Shown here piece by piece: positions 50,027 to 60,151 of a stretch of DNA of 64,000 bases (the stretch's first letter is position 1; each line of letters opens with the position of its first letter). This stretch comes from Pseudomonas sp. Marseille-Q3773. GTDB lineage: Bacteria; Pseudomonadota; Gammaproteobacteria; Pseudomonadales; Pseudomonadaceae. Location of the stretch: contig NZ_OU745390.1 of assembly GCF_916618955.1 (NCBI RefSeq), positions 1,860,001 to 1,924,000 of the forward strand, in the 5' to 3' direction. The notes under the pieces are model-generated. The model was not told where the DNA came from and did not search any database. It saw nothing but the letters and a program-made list of their open reading frames with translations. Both the position numbers and the translations under genes were made by a program.

Positions 50027-50252
50027 GAGAAGGTCCTTGTCTTCCAGCAGACTGAAGACATGAACGCTATCGGGGAAGCCATTCTATGAGAAGTCGAGGC
50101 CTTCCCAAGCCGCTGTAGGACATTTCGACTGGACCGCTCCCGGGCCTGGGTACAGGCCCCAAACGCCTTGCCTGCAACGAACGCATCCCAGTGAAACGTT
50201 CCGCCTGCAAAGCCGTCATAACCTGAGCCGGTGAACGCAATGAGGAAGCGCA

Positions 50253-52319
50253 ATGACCCAGCCCGACCCGTCCTATGTCAAATGGCTCGAAGAGCGCGCC
50301 ATGCTTCAGGCAGCCCAGCAGCGTACCCACCTGTACTCAGGCCAGTCGCGCCTGTGGCAGCAGCCTTACGCCGAAGCCCAGCCGCGCCGGGCCATCGAGA
50401 TCGCCTCGGTCTGGCTGACGGTCTACCCTGACGCCATCATCGCCCCCGAGGGTTGTTCGGTACTTGGCGCGCTGGCCCACGAAGCGCTGTGGAAACGCCT
50501 GTCGGAGATCGGCATCCAGGGCCTGCACACCGGCCCGATCAAGCGCTCCGGCGGCATTCAAGGCCGCGAACTCACGCCCAGTGTGGACGGTAACTTCGAC
50601 CGCATCAGCTTCGACATCGACCCGCTGTATGGCAGCGAGCAGGAGCTGATCCGGATGAGCCGCATGGCCGCCGCCCACAACGCCGTGACCATCGACGACC
50701 TGATCCCCTCGCACACCGGCAAAGGCGCCGACTTCCGCCTCGCCGAGCTGGCCCACGGGCCCTACCCGGGGCTGTACCACATGGTCGAGATCCGCGAGGA
50801 GGACTGGCCGTTGTTGCCGGACGTCCCCCCCGGACGCGACGCGGTCAACCTGTTGCCGGCACAGTGCGACGAACTCAAGGCCCGGCATTACATCGTCGGC
50901 CAGCTGCAACGGGTGATCTTCTTCGAGCCCGGCGTGAAGGAAACCGACTGGAGCGCCACGCCGCCGGTGACCGGGGTGGACGGCAAGACCCGGCGCTGGG
51001 TATACCTGCACTACTTCAAGGAAGGCCAGCCGTCACTGAACTGGCTGGACCCGACCTTCGCCGCGCAGCAGATGATCATTGGCGATGCCCTGCATGCCCT
51101 GGACTGCCTGGGCGCGCGCGGCCTGCGCCTGGATGCCAACGGTTTCCTCGGCGTGGAAACACGCGCCAACGGCACAGCCTGGTCGGAAAGCCACCCGCTG
51201 TCGCTGGTCGGCAACCAGCTGATCGGCGGCATGATCCGCAAGGCGGGCGGCTTCAGCTTCCAGGAACTGAACCTGACGCTCGACGATATCGCGCAGATGT
51301 CCAAGGGCGGTGCCGACCTGTCCTATGACTTCATCACCCGGCCCGCCTACCAGCATGCACTGCTGACCGGCGACACCGAGTTCCTGCGCTTGATGCTGAA
51401 AGAGATGCATGCCTTCGGCATCGACCCTGCCTCGCTGATCCATGCCTTGCAGAACCACGACGAGCTGACCGTGGAACTGGTGCATTTCTGGACCCTGCAC
51501 GCCCACGACATGTACCTGTACAAGGGTCAGACCCTGCCCGGAGGCATCCTCCGCGAGCACATCCGCGAAGAAATCTACGAGCGGCTGTCTGGCGAACATG
51601 CACCCTACAACCTGCGCTTCGTCACCAATGGCATCGCCTGCACCACAGTCAGCCTGATCACCGCGGCGCTGGGCATCCGCGACCTTGGGCAGATCGGCCC
51701 GGCAGAGGTCGAGCTGATCCAGAAGGTGCACCTGTTGCTGGTCATGTACAACGCCATGCAGCCGGGGGTGGTGGCACTGTCCGGCTGGGACCTGGTGGGC
51801 GCCCTGCCCTTGCCCGCCGAAGCGGTGGCGGAGCGGATGCTGGATGGCGATACGCGCTGGATTCACCGGGGCGCTTATGACCTGGCGGGGCTCGACCCGC
51901 AGGCCGAGGCATCGGTACGTGGCATGCCGCGTGCCCGGGCGCTCTATGGCAGCCTGGACAGCCAGCTGGAGAACGGCCATTCGTTCGCCTGCAAGGTCAG
52001 GAAGCTGCTGGCGGTGCGCCAGGCCTATGGCATCGCCAGCAGCCGCCAACTGCTGGTACCCGACGTCAGCAGCCCCGGGTTGCTGGTGATGGTGCATGAG
52101 TTGCCGGCCGGGCGCGGCATCCAGATCAGTGCACTGAACTTTGGCCGGGAAGCGATCGCCGAGGAATTGCAGTTGACCGGGTTCACCCCGGGGCCGGTGG
52201 TGGACATGGTCAACGAGACGGTCGAGGGGGACCTGACCGAGGACGGCCGGCTGATGATCAACCTGGACCCGTACGAGGCGCTGTGCCTGCGTATCGTCAA
52301 TAGCAGCGGGCATGTCTGA
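50253..52319 (+). CDS. GH13 trehalose synthase-like alpha-glucosyltransferase
   Basis: 688-residue alpha-amylase-family enzyme, probably the single-domain TreS-like protein of the P. putida group converting maltose and trehalose. The catalytic triad is visible: nucleophile in [10 protein letters not shown], acid/base in SFQELNLT and transition-state aspartate in LQNHDELT. An N-terminal extension (about 1-110) precedes the barrel, and a C-terminal beta domain ends ...[12 protein letters not shown]. Divergent from the T6SS operon across 226 bp. Exact substrate is inferred from the family. Confidence 0.83.
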   Translation: MTQPDPSYVKWLEERAMLQAAQQRTHLYSGQSRLWQQPYAEAQPRRAIEIASVWLTVYPDAIIAPEGCSVLGALAHEALWKRLSEIGIQGLHTGPIKRSGGIQGRELTPSVDGNFDRISFDIDPLYGSEQELIRMSRMAAAHNAVTIDDLIPSHTGKGADFRLAELAHGPYPGLYHMVEIREEDWPLLPDVPPGRDAVNLLPAQCDELKARHYIVGQLQRVIFFEPGVKETDWSATPPVTGVDGKTRRWVYLHYFKEGQPSLNWLDPTFAAQQMIIGDALHALDCLGARGLRLDANGFLGVETRANGTAWSESHPLSLVGNQLIGGMIRKAGGFSFQELNLTLDDIAQMSKGGADLSYDFITRPAYQHALLTGDTEFLRLMLKEMHAFGIDPASLIHALQNHDELTVELVHFWTLHAHDMYLYKGQTLPGGILREHIREEIYERLSGEHAPYNLRFVTNGIACTTVSLITAALGIRDLGQIGPAEVELIQKVHLLLVMYNAMQPGVVALSGWDLVGALPLPAEAVAERMLDGDTRWIHRGAYDLAGLDPQAEASVRGMPRARALYGSLDSQLENGHSFACKVRKLLAVRQAYGIASSRQLLVPDVSSPGLLVMVHELPAGRGIQISALNFGREAIAEELQLTGFTPGPVVDMVNETVEGDLTEDGRLMINLDPYEALCLRIVNSSGHV

Positions 52320-52446
52320 AACGGGCGGGCCGGTCTTGCATTTGCTGCGCCACGGGCATAGCGTTCGGAAGTTTTCTTTCTCTGTGCCCAGGAGCAACCC
52401 ATGTATACCGGCATCGTCCAGGCCGTCCGCCCCCTGCTTGAAGTGA
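52312..52446 (+). pseudogene. Possible stub of a histidine-phosphatase gene
   Basis: The ATG overlaps the end of the GH13 gene. The frame reads [20 protein letters not shown], recalling the LLRHGxS/T start of phosphoglycerate-mutase-like phosphatases, and stops after 44 codons inside the riboflavin synthase gene. It could be chance. Confidence 0.25.
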
Positions 52447-53027
52447 CCAGCTACCCGGGCCACAACCAGTTCACCATCGACCTGACCCCGGAGCTGCTCG
52501 ACGAGCTGAAGATCGGCGCCAGCGTCAGTGTCGAAGGGACGTGCCTCTCGGTCACCGAGATTGACGGCACCCGGGTCCGGTTCGACGTCATGACCGCCAC
52601 CCTCGAACGCACCAACCTGCGCTTCTTCAAGGCTGGCCAGGGCGTCAACATCGAACGTTCGGCGAAAATGAACGCCGAAGTCGGCGGCCACCTGATGGCC
52701 GGCCACATCGCCACCACCGCCGAGATCGTCGAGCTGTCGATCCAGTCGACCGGTGCCTTCATCAGGTTCCGCATGCCGGCGCAATGGGGCAAGTACGTAT
52801 TTCCACGCGGCTTCATCGGCGTCAACGGCTGCAGCCTGACGGTCGCCGATGTGGAAGACAACGTGGTCACCATCAACCTGATCCCCGAGACCCTGCGCCA
52901 GACCACCTTCGCCCGTTATCAGGCCGGCGAGCTGCTGAATATCGAAGTCGATCACCAGACCATGGTGCTGGTGGATGTGGTGGAGCGCACCATCAAGAGC
53001 ACCCTCGCCCGCGAACTGCCGCGCTGA
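52401..53027 (+). CDS. Riboflavin synthase alpha-subunit paralogue
   Basis: 208 residues with two tandem riboflavin-synthase folds: first half MYTGIVQAVRPL, GTCLSVTEI, FDVMTATLERTNL and GGHLMAGH; second half VFPRGFIGVNGCSLTV, TINLIPETLRQTTF and LNIEVDHQTM. Cysteine, histidine, serine and final aspartate positions expected for catalysis are present, so activity (two lumazines to riboflavin) is likely. No ribB, ribD or ribH nearby, so this is probably a second copy beside the main rib operon. AGGAG lies 7 bases before the ATG. Overlapping stub and close spacing suggest co-transcription with the GH13 gene. Confidence 0.87.
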   Translation: MYTGIVQAVRPLLEVTSYPGHNQFTIDLTPELLDELKIGASVSVEGTCLSVTEIDGTRVRFDVMTATLERTNLRFFKAGQGVNIERSAKMNAEVGGHLMAGHIATTAEIVELSIQSTGAFIRFRMPAQWGKYVFPRGFIGVNGCSLTVADVEDNVVTINLIPETLRQTTFARYQAGELLNIEVDHQTMVLVDVVERTIKSTLARELPR

Positions 53028-53036
53028 GGACCAGGC

Positions 53037-53738
53037 ATGCTGCCCAACGCCCTCCCCGCACGCACGGCCCGGCGGCTGCGCCTGCAGATTCTGCGTGGCC
53101 GGGTCGGCCTTGGCCTGGTTGCCGGCCTGTCGGTCCTTGCCGGCATGACCGATGCGATCGGCCTGCTGGCCCTGGGTGACTTCGTGTCGTTCATGAGCGG
53201 CAATACCACGCGCCTGGCGGTGGCCATCAGTGAAGCGGACCTGGCCATGGCGCTGCGCCTGAGTGGCGCCGTGCTCGGTTTTGTCGCTGGTAATGCATTG
53301 GGCGTGCTGTTGGCCCGCGCTTTCCGCCGCCGGGCCTGGCCAGTGCTGCTGATGGTCGCCGTACTGCTGGCCTTCGCTGCAGGCTGGCGCCTGGGCAATA
53401 CCTTCCCGGCGCTGCTCGCCGCCACCTTGGCCATGGGCATGATCAATGCCGTGGTCGAACAGGTGAACGGCCTGCCAATCGGCCTGACCTACGTCACTGG
53501 CGCCCTGTCACGCTTCGGCCGCGGCCTGGGGCGCTGGTTGCTGGGCGAGCGGCGCAACGGCTGGCGCGTGCAGCTGGTACCGTGGGCCGGCATGCTGCTG
53601 GGCGCTGCACTGGGCGCCTGGCTGGAGCAACGCCTGGGCCTGCAGGCGCTGGCCGGCAGCTGCTCGCTGGCCTGCGTGCTGGCCCTGGTGTCGCGCTTCA
53701 TTCCCCGTTCCTGGCAGCGTGGCTACATGCCACGCTGA
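53037..53738 (+). CDS. YoaK/DUF1275 family membrane protein
   Basis: 233 residues, about six membrane helices, with the DUF1275 motifs GMTDAIGLLALGDFVSFMSG, NTTRLA, MGMINAVVEQ and GLTYVTGALSRFGRGL. Function unknown in the family. Starts 9 bases after the riboflavin synthase stop. Its TGA abuts the convergent proP stop within a TGATCA palindrome. Confidence 0.87.
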   Translation: MLPNALPARTARRLRLQILRGRVGLGLVAGLSVLAGMTDAIGLLALGDFVSFMSGNTTRLAVAISEADLAMALRLSGAVLGFVAGNALGVLLARAFRRRAWPVLLMVAVLLAFAAGWRLGNTFPALLAATLAMGMINAVVEQVNGLPIGLTYVTGALSRFGRGLGRWLLGERRNGWRVQLVPWAGMLLGAALGAWLEQRLGLQALAGSCSLACVLALVSRFIPRSWQRGYMPR

Positions 53739-55241
53739 TCAGTCGATGCGCGGGTGCTGCTGCACCAGCAACTTGCGCTTGGCCTCCAGTTCAGCAATCT
53801 GCGCATCGATGTCCTCGATCTTCTGCTCGATATTGTCATGGTGCTCCTGCAGCAGCTCGCGCGCTTCTTCGATATCCGAAGCCGCCGGTGCCGCGCCACG
53901 CAGCGGCTTGTTGGCGGTTTCCTTCATGGTCAGGCCGGTGACCAGCCCCACGGCAGCGATCACCATCAGGTAGTAGGCCGGCATGTACAGGTTGCCGCTG
54001 CTCTCCACCAGCCAGGCAGCCAAGGTTGGGGTAAGCCCGGCAATCAGTACCGAGATATTGAAGGCGCTGGCCAGGGCGCTGTAGCGGATGTGCGTGGGGA
54101 ACATGGCCGGTAGCGTCGAGGCCATTACCCCGATGAAGAAGTTCAGCAGCACGGCGATGATCAGCAGCCCGGCAAAAATCACCCCCAGCACGCCGCTGTT
54201 GATCAGCATGAAGGCAGGGATGGCCAGCACGAAAAGGCCGACGCTGCCGACGATGATGAACGGGCGCCGGCCGAACTTGTCGCTGAGCAGGCCGATCATC
54301 GGCTGCACGAACAGCATGCCGACCATGATCGCGATGATGATCAGCACGCCGTGGTCTTCGTTGTAATGCAGGTTGTGCGACAGGTAGCTGGGCATGTAGG
54401 TGAGCAGCATGTAGTAGGTGACGTTGGTGGCGATCACCACGCCGATGCAGGTCACCAGGCTGCGCCAGTGCTGGGTGGCGACTTCCTTGAACGAGACCTT
54501 GGGCCCGGCGGCCAGCCCTTCGCGGTCGCCTTGCTCGAGCTTGTCGACGTGCTGCTGGAAGGCCGGCGTCTCCTCCAGCGCGTGGCGCAGGTAGAGGCCG
54601 ATGATGCCCAGCGGCAGGGCGAGGAAGAACGGCAGGCGCCAGCCCCAGTCAAGGAACTTGTCCTCACCCAGCACGGTGGAGATCAGCACCACCACCCCGG
54701 CCCCCAGCACGAACCCGGCAATCGAGCCGAAGTCCAGCCAGCTGCCGAGAAACCCGCGCTTGCGGTCGGGCGCGTATTCGGCGACGAAGATCGACGCGCC
54801 GGTGTACTCGCCCCCTACCGAGAAGCCCTGGGCCATCTTCGCCAGCAGCAACAGGATCGGCGCCCAGATGCCAATGCTGGCATAGGACGGTATCAGGCCG
54901 ATGGCGAAAGTGCTGAGCGACATGATCACGATGGTCGCCGCGAGGATTTTCTGCCGCCCGAAACGGTCCCCCAGGGCACCGAAGAACAGCCCGCCCAATG
55001 GCCGGATCAGAAACGGTACGGAGAACGTGGCCAATGCCGCGATCATCTGCACACCGGGGTCGGCATTGGGGAAGAACACCTTGCCCAAGGCGTAGGCGAC
55101 GAAGCCGTAGACGCCGAAATCGAACCACTCCATGGCATTGCCCAGGGCGGCTGCGGTAATCGCCTTGCGCATCTTGGCGTCGTCGACGATGGTGATGTCC
55201 TTGAGGCCGATTGGCTGGACGCTTTTCTTGCGAGGTTTCAT
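53739..55241 (-). CDS. proP: ProP-type osmolyte/H+ symporter (MHS family MFS)
   Basis: 500 residues from ATG 55241 (an upstream frame to 55292 lacks support). Twelve membrane segments with MHS motifs GNAMEWFDFGVYGFVAYALG, RPLGGLFFGALGDRFGRQK and SVGGEYTGASIFVAEYAPDR. The C-terminal 60 residues form a charged heptad coiled coil (EELLQEHHDNIEQKIEDI-type, ending AKRKLLVQQHPRID), as in the osmosensory ProP of E. coli. Expected to take up proline and betaine under osmotic stress. Confidence 0.9.
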   Translation of the reverse strand: MKPRKKSVQPIGLKDITIVDDAKMRKAITAAALGNAMEWFDFGVYGFVAYALGKVFFPNADPGVQMIAALATFSVPFLIRPLGGLFFGALGDRFGRQKILAATIVIMSLSTFAIGLIPSYASIGIWAPILLLLAKMAQGFSVGGEYTGASIFVAEYAPDRKRGFLGSWLDFGSIAGFVLGAGVVVLISTVLGEDKFLDWGWRLPFFLALPLGIIGLYLRHALEETPAFQQHVDKLEQGDREGLAAGPKVSFKEVATQHWRSLVTCIGVVIATNVTYYMLLTYMPSYLSHNLHYNEDHGVLIIIAIMVGMLFVQPMIGLLSDKFGRRPFIIVGSVGLFVLAIPAFMLINSGVLGVIFAGLLIIAVLLNFFIGVMASTLPAMFPTHIRYSALASAFNISVLIAGLTPTLAAWLVESSGNLYMPAYYLMVIAAVGLVTGLTMKETANKPLRGAAPAASDIEEARELLQEHHDNIEQKIEDIDAQIAELEAKRKLLVQQHPRID

Positions 55242-55348
55242 GTCCGTATCCCTGTCGATGAATGCTCTAAGGGATGAGATACAGCGGGACACTAAATAAT
55301 TCAGCGCTTAATGATTTTTCGTGCTTTGCCAATAGCTGTTGCGCATTG

Positions 55349-55380
55349 GTGTAAGCCGCTGCGATGACAGCGGCTTACAC
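55349..55380. terminator. 13-bp perfect hairpin between hemB and proP
   Basis: GTGTAAGCCGCTG-CGATGA-CAGCGGCTTACAC, 16 bases after the hemB stop in hemB's direction and upstream of proP. No T-tract follows on the minus strand. Confidence 0.65.
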
Positions 55381-55395
55381 GCGCCAAGGCCCCGG

Positions 55396-56370
55396 TCAGA
55401 TACCGTCGCGGGCCAGGTCCATGGCGAAGTAGGTGAGGATCAGGTCGGCACCTGCACGTTTGATCGCGCCGATGCTCTCACGCACCACCCGGCCTTCATC
55501 GATGGCGCCAGCCAGGCCGCCAAACTTGATCATCGCGTATTCGCCACTGACCTGGTATGCAGCCAGCGGCAGGCGCGAGGCGGCACGGATATCGGCAATC
55601 ACGTCGAGGTAGGCGCCGGCCGGCTTGACCATCAGCACGTCGGCCCCTTCCTGCTCGTCGAGCAGCGATTCGCGCACCGCTTCGCGGCGGTTCATGGGGT
55701 TCATCTGATAGCTCTTGCGGTCGCCCTTCAGCGCGGTACCACCGGCTTCGCGGAACGGGCCATACAGTGACGAAGCAAACTTGGTGGAATAGGCCATGAT
55801 CGCGGTGTCGTGGAAACCGGCACCGTCCAGCGCGCTGCGGATGGCCTGCACCTGGCCGTCCATTGCCGCCGAAGGGGCGATGAAATCGGCACCGGCAGCG
55901 GCGGCGATGACCGCCTGCTTGCCCAGGTTGGCCAATGTGGCATCGTTGTCCACGCCGTGGTCATGCAACACGCCGCAGTGGCCGTGGCTGGTGTATTCGC
56001 AGAAGCAGGTGTCGGACATCACTACCATTTCCGGCACGGTGTCCTTGCAGATCCGCGACATGCGCGCGACCAGGCCGTTTTCGTCCCAGGTGTCGCTGCC
56101 AACGGCGTCCAGGTTGTGCGAAACGCCAAAGGTCATCACCGACTTGATGCCGGCACGGGCGTAGCGCTCGATTTCCTGGGCCAGCAGCTTCTCGGGAATG
56201 CGGTTGACGCCCGGCATGCTGGTGATCGGTACGAAGTCGTCAATGCCCTCTTCGACGAAGATTGGCAGGATCAGGTCTTCAAGGCGGAACTCGGTTTCCT
56301 GGAAGATCGTGCGCAGGGACTCGTTCTGGCGCAGGCGGCGAGGACGAACAGACGGGAATTGGTGGGACAT
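55396..56370 (-). CDS. hemB: Delta-aminolevulinic acid dehydratase (porphobilinogen synthase)
   Basis: 324 residues; condenses two 5-aminolevulinates to porphobilinogen. Catalytic lysines in AYSTKFASS and [25 protein letters not shown] holds the three-cysteine zinc site. [17 protein letters not shown] is the flap region. Pseudomonads commonly have two hemB genes, so this may be the second. Single gene, ending before a strong hairpin. Confidence 0.94.
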   Translation of the reverse strand: MSHQFPSVRPRRLRQNESLRTIFQETEFRLEDLILPIFVEEGIDDFVPITSMPGVNRIPEKLLAQEIERYARAGIKSVMTFGVSHNLDAVGSDTWDENGLVARMSRICKDTVPEMVVMSDTCFCEYTSHGHCGVLHDHGVDNDATLANLGKQAVIAAAAGADFIAPSAAMDGQVQAIRSALDGAGFHDTAIMAYSTKFASSLYGPFREAGGTALKGDRKSYQMNPMNRREAVRESLLDEQEGADVLMVKPAGAYLDVIADIRAASRLPLAAYQVSGEYAMIKFGGLAGAIDEGRVVRESIGAIKRAGADLILTYFAMDLARDGI

Positions 56371-56490
56371 GACTGCTCCAGGGAATTTGAACGGCCTATA
56401 CCTTATGCCTGTCGCGCGCCAGTGAAAAGGCCAAATGACGAGATATTGTCGTGCGTCAAAGGCAACGGTTGCGGCGCCACAGGCAACCGG

Positions 56491-57384
56491 TCATTGCAAC
56501 CAGGGCGGCGTCGGCTCCTCGGCCCCGGGCGGCCCCTGCTCGGCCTCGGCCCGCGCCGCACGGCGGCGCGCATCATCCCGCCGGGCCGCTTCGATCTCGC
56601 GCATGATGCCAGCCACGTCGGCATCATGCGCGTCCTCCTCGTACAGCCCTGTCAGCGGGCTGTCCGGGCGCAGGTCACCCGCCTCGTACAAGGCCCACAT
56701 TTCCTGCGCGTACCGGGTATTCTTCAGCTCCGGCGCAAAACGCCCGAAATAGTGCGCCATGTTGTCCACATCGCGTTGCAACATGCTGAAGGCATGGTTG
56801 TTGGCCGCCGCATCCACAGCCTGCGGCAGGTCGATGATCACCGGGCCGTCGGGGCCGAGCAGCACGTTGAACTCCGACAGGTCGCCATGCACCAGCCCGG
56901 CACACAGCATCAGCACGATCTGGCGGATGACGAAGGCATGGAAGGTGCGGGCTTCCTCGGCCTCCAGGTGCACGTCGTTCAGGCGCGGTGCGGCGTCGCC
57001 ATCGGCATCGGTCACCAGCTCCATCAACAGCACGCCGTCCTGGAAGTCGTAGGGCCGTGGCACGCGTACGCCGGCAGCGGCCAGCCGGAACAGCGCCGCC
57101 ACTTCGGCGTTCTGCCAGGCATCCTCGGCTTCCTTGCGGCCATACTTGCTGCCCTTGGCCATGGCCCGTGCCTGGCGGCTGCTGCGGACCTTGCGGCCTT
57201 CCTGGTACTCGGCGGCCTGGCGGAAACTGCGCTTGCTGGCTTCTTTATATACCTTCGCGCAGCGTACCTGGCTGCCGCAGCGCACGACATACACGGCAGC
57301 TTCCTTGCCACTCATCAACGGCCGCAGTACTTCATCGACCAGGCCGTCTTCGATCAGGGGTTCTATTCTTTTCGGAGTCTTCAT
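56491..57384 (-). CDS. RIO1-like serine kinase (PA4780-type)
   Basis: 297-residue atypical kinase: GKEAAVYVVRCGSQVRCAKVY includes the ATP-lysine, VHGDLSEFNVLL is the catalytic loop and IDLPQAVD the metal-binding DLPQ. The N-terminal start MKTPKRIEPLIEDGLVDEVL and length match bacterial RIO-family proteins. The acidic/alanine-rich C-terminal tail (ARRDDARRRAARAEAEQG) is probably disordered. Substrates unknown. Stands alone between hemB and lhgO. Confidence 0.88.
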   Translation of the reverse strand: MKTPKRIEPLIEDGLVDEVLRPLMSGKEAAVYVVRCGSQVRCAKVYKEASKRSFRQAAEYQEGRKVRSSRQARAMAKGSKYGRKEAEDAWQNAEVAALFRLAAAGVRVPRPYDFQDGVLLMELVTDADGDAAPRLNDVHLEAEEARTFHAFVIRQIVLMLCAGLVHGDLSEFNVLLGPDGPVIIDLPQAVDAAANNHAFSMLQRDVDNMAHYFGRFAPELKNTRYAQEMWALYEAGDLRPDSPLTGLYEEDAHDADVAGIMREIEAARRDDARRRAARAEAEQGPPGAEEPTPPWLQ

Positions 57385-57545
57385 CAGGCTGCGTTCGGGG
57401 TCCTGGCTGTGATGGCGGACATCCTCTCACAGCCGGCAGCGAGTTGCTCGTCTGTCTTCAGCACGCCAGGGTCAGGCGCCCTGCCCCACACCACCTGGCA
57501 GCCGCCGGCTTGCACGTCACCGGCGCAGGCGCGGAAAAGCCCGCC

Positions 57546-57571
57546 CTGCCCTGGAGGGGTGAGCAGGGCAG
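57546..57571 (-). terminator. Hairpin downstream of lhgO
   Basis: In the minus direction CTGCCCT-(12)-AGGGCAG followed by GGCGGGCTTTTCC; 43 bases after the lhgO stop. 7-bp stem, short T run. Confidence 0.5.
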
Positions 57572-57613
57572 TACGGGTTGAATAGACGAAACCGCAGGGT
57601 GTGTACGGGTACC

Positions 57614-58864
57614 TCAGCTGGCTGCCCGCTGGCGCGGCACCAGGTCAGCCTTGGGCGCATTGCTGCCCTGGCGGCTGACTTGTTCACAGACCTTCTCGAC
57701 AATATAGGCACCGATCGGGATGGCAGACGTGGCGGCCGGCGACGGCGCATTGCAGACGTTGACGCTGCGCGCGGTGTTGACGAACAGGAAGTCGTCGATC
57801 AGCTTGCCGTCTCGCGACACGGCCTGGGCACGCACACCGGCCGGGTAAGGCTCAAGGTCGGCCTTGGTGATGCTCGGGCAGTACTTTTGTACCTGCTTGA
57901 GGTAGCCCCCCTTGAACAGCGAGTTCTTCATCTCGATCAGGCCCGGGCGGAAGTTCTTCGCCAGAACCTTGAGAATGCCGGGGGTGGTCAGGGTCTGGAA
58001 CAGGTCGCCGGGGCTGATGTCGCTCTTGCGGTAGCCCTCGCGCTTCATCGCCAGCACGGCGTTGGGGCCGACGGTGACGGTGCCATCGATCATGCGCGTC
58101 AGGTGCACCCCGAGGAATGGCATGGACGGGTCGGGAATCGGGTAGATCAGATGGTTGACGATCTGGTTGTGCTGCTTGGGCAGCAGGTAGTACTCCCCGC
58201 GGAACGGACAGATGACGAACTCGGTACGCAGGCCCAGCATGCTCACCACGCGGTCGGCCATCAGCCCCGAGCAGGTCACCAGGAACCGGCTGCGCAGCTC
58301 GTCGTCCGGCGTGCGCACGATCACTTCGCTGGCCAGCTCCTGCAAGCCGACCACCTCGGCGCCATAACGGATTTCACCGCCGGCACGCTGGAATTCCACG
58401 CCCATCGCCGCCGTCACCTGGGCGTAATTGACGATGCCGCTGGAGGGCACGAATATGCCGCCCAGGCCCACGATGTTCGGCTCGCGCTCGCGCAGCTCGG
58501 CCGCCGACAGCCAATAGCGCTCCAGGCCATTGGCCGCGGTGCGCTCCCACAGCGCCTTCATGCGCTGCATTTCCAGTTCGTTGGTGGCCACCAGCAACTT
58601 GCCGCACTCGTCGAAGCGGATGTCATGCTGGGTGCAGAAGGCCTTGGTGGCCTTGTTGCCTTCCAGGCAGAAGCGCGCCTTGAGGCTGCCCGGGGTGTAA
58701 TACACGCCGGCGTGGATCACGCCGCTGTTGTGGCCGGTCTGGTGGCGGGCCGGGCCGGACTCTTTCTCCAGCAGGAGAATCTTCGCATCCGGGTAGACCT
58801 TGACCAGGTGCATGGCCGTGGACATACCCACAATGCCACCGCCGATGATGATGAAATCGTACAC
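57614..58864 (-). CDS. lhgO: L-2-hydroxyglutarate dehydrogenase/oxidase
   Basis: 416-residue FAD enzyme oxidising L-2-hydroxyglutarate to 2-oxoglutarate. Dinucleotide motif FIIIGGGIVGMSTAMHLVK, RHQTGHNSGVIHAGVYYTPG and GLMADRVVSMLGLR, all standard for LhgO. Located 112 bases downstream of csiD/glaH on the same strand, completing the glutarate route. Electrons go to the quinone pool in the E. coli enzyme. Confidence 0.94.
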   Translation of the reverse strand: MYDFIIIGGGIVGMSTAMHLVKVYPDAKILLLEKESGPARHQTGHNSGVIHAGVYYTPGSLKARFCLEGNKATKAFCTQHDIRFDECGKLLVATNELEMQRMKALWERTAANGLERYWLSAAELREREPNIVGLGGIFVPSSGIVNYAQVTAAMGVEFQRAGGEIRYGAEVVGLQELASEVIVRTPDDELRSRFLVTCSGLMADRVVSMLGLRTEFVICPFRGEYYLLPKQHNQIVNHLIYPIPDPSMPFLGVHLTRMIDGTVTVGPNAVLAMKREGYRKSDISPGDLFQTLTTPGILKVLAKNFRPGLIEMKNSLFKGGYLKQVQKYCPSITKADLEPYPAGVRAQAVSRDGKLIDDFLFVNTARSVNVCNAPSPAATSAIPIGAYIVEKVCEQVSRQGSNAPKADLVPRQRAAS

Positions 58865-58976
58865 AGCCTTACCTCACACGCAGGCATTGCCTGACTGGCT
58901 CAACAAGGCCCGCAGGGCCCTGGTGGCATCGGTTGCTACATGGACGCATGGGCGGACGCCCGCCCCGCGCCTGTCA

Positions 58977-59954
58977 TTATTGCCCGCGCTGGTACAGCGG
59001 TTTGGGGAAGGCGAGGTAACCGCGCTGGCGCATCAGCTCGCGGCGCAGGCCTTCATGTGGGGTGAAACGGTCGCGGCCATGCAGCCAGAACAGGTTGTTG
59101 ATGAGCAGGAAGCTGCCCACGCAGACCGGTACCGAAAGCTTCTTCGAACTGCCTTCCAGCGATTCGGACAAGGCGTTCAGCCAGATACCTTCTTCATAGT
59201 TTGCCGGCTGCACGAACTGGTCAATGTAGCGCATGGTCGGGCGGCCTTCAGCATCGGTGTCGAACACCGGGTGGAACACATCTTCGGCGACCTTCTTGCT
59301 CGGCGGCGCGGTCCAGCGCATTTCGCGGCGTGCCAACGGGTGGCGGAAGAACTCGTCGCACTGCTCCCAGTCATCCAGGTGCAGCAACAGCGAGTTGCCG
59401 CCCTCCATGTTCTTCTCGTCGATTTTCAGCATCAGCACGTAGTCGGTGATCTGGTTGACGAAAGTGCCGTCGTTGTGCAGCTCCATGACCCGGTGCGGCT
59501 GGCGCAGGTAGCTGTCGGAATTGTCGGTGTTGACCACCACGAAGCGGGCATAGAACTGGCCACTCATGGCGTCGTAGTTGCTGCGCCCGATCAGGTGCGC
59601 GCAAGCGGTGGTGAACTTGACCATGTCTTCGGCCTGGCTCACGTCATCCAGGCCGACCGGGGTGATCAGCATGCCGCCGCTGGCGCGGTCGAGGATGGTG
59701 TTGAGCAGTACCGGACGCAGGGTGCCCTGGCACAGCTCATCGAGGATCTCGCCGACGCGGAAACGCAGGAACGACTTGTATTCCAGCGCCTGTACCGGCC
59801 ACTGGGCAACGGCCTGGACGAACGCTTCGACCGTTTCGCGGGCAAAGGTGATCTCCAGCAAGCGCGGCGACTGTGGTGAAGGGGCGATGGTGAAACCATG
59901 CGGTTCGAGCGGCAGTGGCATCACAAGTTCGTCGATCTGCTTAAAGGCGTTCAT
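58977..59954 (-). CDS. glaH: Glutarate 2-hydroxylase (CsiD/GlaH)
   Basis: 325 residues from ATG 59954; the open frame runs 40 codons further into the promoter region, without support. Fe(II)/2-oxoglutarate dioxygenase converting glutarate to L-2-hydroxyglutarate. [20 protein letters not shown] includes the HxD iron ligands; the C-terminal segment [20 protein letters not shown] carries the second histidine and RFTPH the 2-oxoglutarate arginine. Controlled presumably by the divergent GntR regulator CsiR. Confidence 0.94.
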   Translation of the reverse strand: MNAFKQIDELVMPLPLEPHGFTIAPSPQSPRLLEITFARETVEAFVQAVAQWPVQALEYKSFLRFRVGEILDELCQGTLRPVLLNTILDRASGGMLITPVGLDDVSQAEDMVKFTTACAHLIGRSNYDAMSGQFYARFVVVNTDNSDSYLRQPHRVMELHNDGTFVNQITDYVLMLKIDEKNMEGGNSLLLHLDDWEQCDEFFRHPLARREMRWTAPPSKKVAEDVFHPVFDTDAEGRPTMRYIDQFVQPANYEEGIWLNALSESLEGSSKKLSVPVCVGSFLLINNLFWLHGRDRFTPHEGLRRELMRQRGYLAFPKPLYQRGQ

Positions 59955-60043
59955 GGCAAAGTCCTGGCAAGAAAAGGTAAGTGTCGCCGTCCGGTCATGA
60001 CGTGGATCTGTGCGGGCGACATAAAAATATCGCCACAAATTCA

Positions 60044-60057
60044 AAATGTCTACATTT
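60044..60057. promoter_or_regulatory. Candidate CsiR (GntR) operator
   Basis: AAATGT-CT-ACATTT, perfect 6-base arms, 90 bases upstream of glaH and 95 bases upstream of csiR. FCR-type GntR operators are usually short dyads of this kind. Confidence 0.6.
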
Positions 60058-60151
60058 CTGTGTTTAGGCGACACTTCAGAAATTTGTCCATTGTTTTTCG
60101 CCAGCAGGCGCTTTCGGTATGATCGCCAAAACGGTTTGAGGAATCAGCACC

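Noticed and set aside
51033..52955. Minus-strand frame of 640 codons
   Set aside because: Antisense shadow of the GH13 and riboflavin synthase genes; His/Gln/Asp-rich composition typical of such shadows.
53736..53741. Shared TGATCA at the convergent yoaK and proP stops
   Set aside because: The two stops abut with no spacer, which is curious but expected by chance in a compact genome; no further signal found.
55810..57585. Plus-strand frame of 591 codons
   Set aside because: Antisense to hemB and the RIO kinase, both recognised by catalytic motifs.
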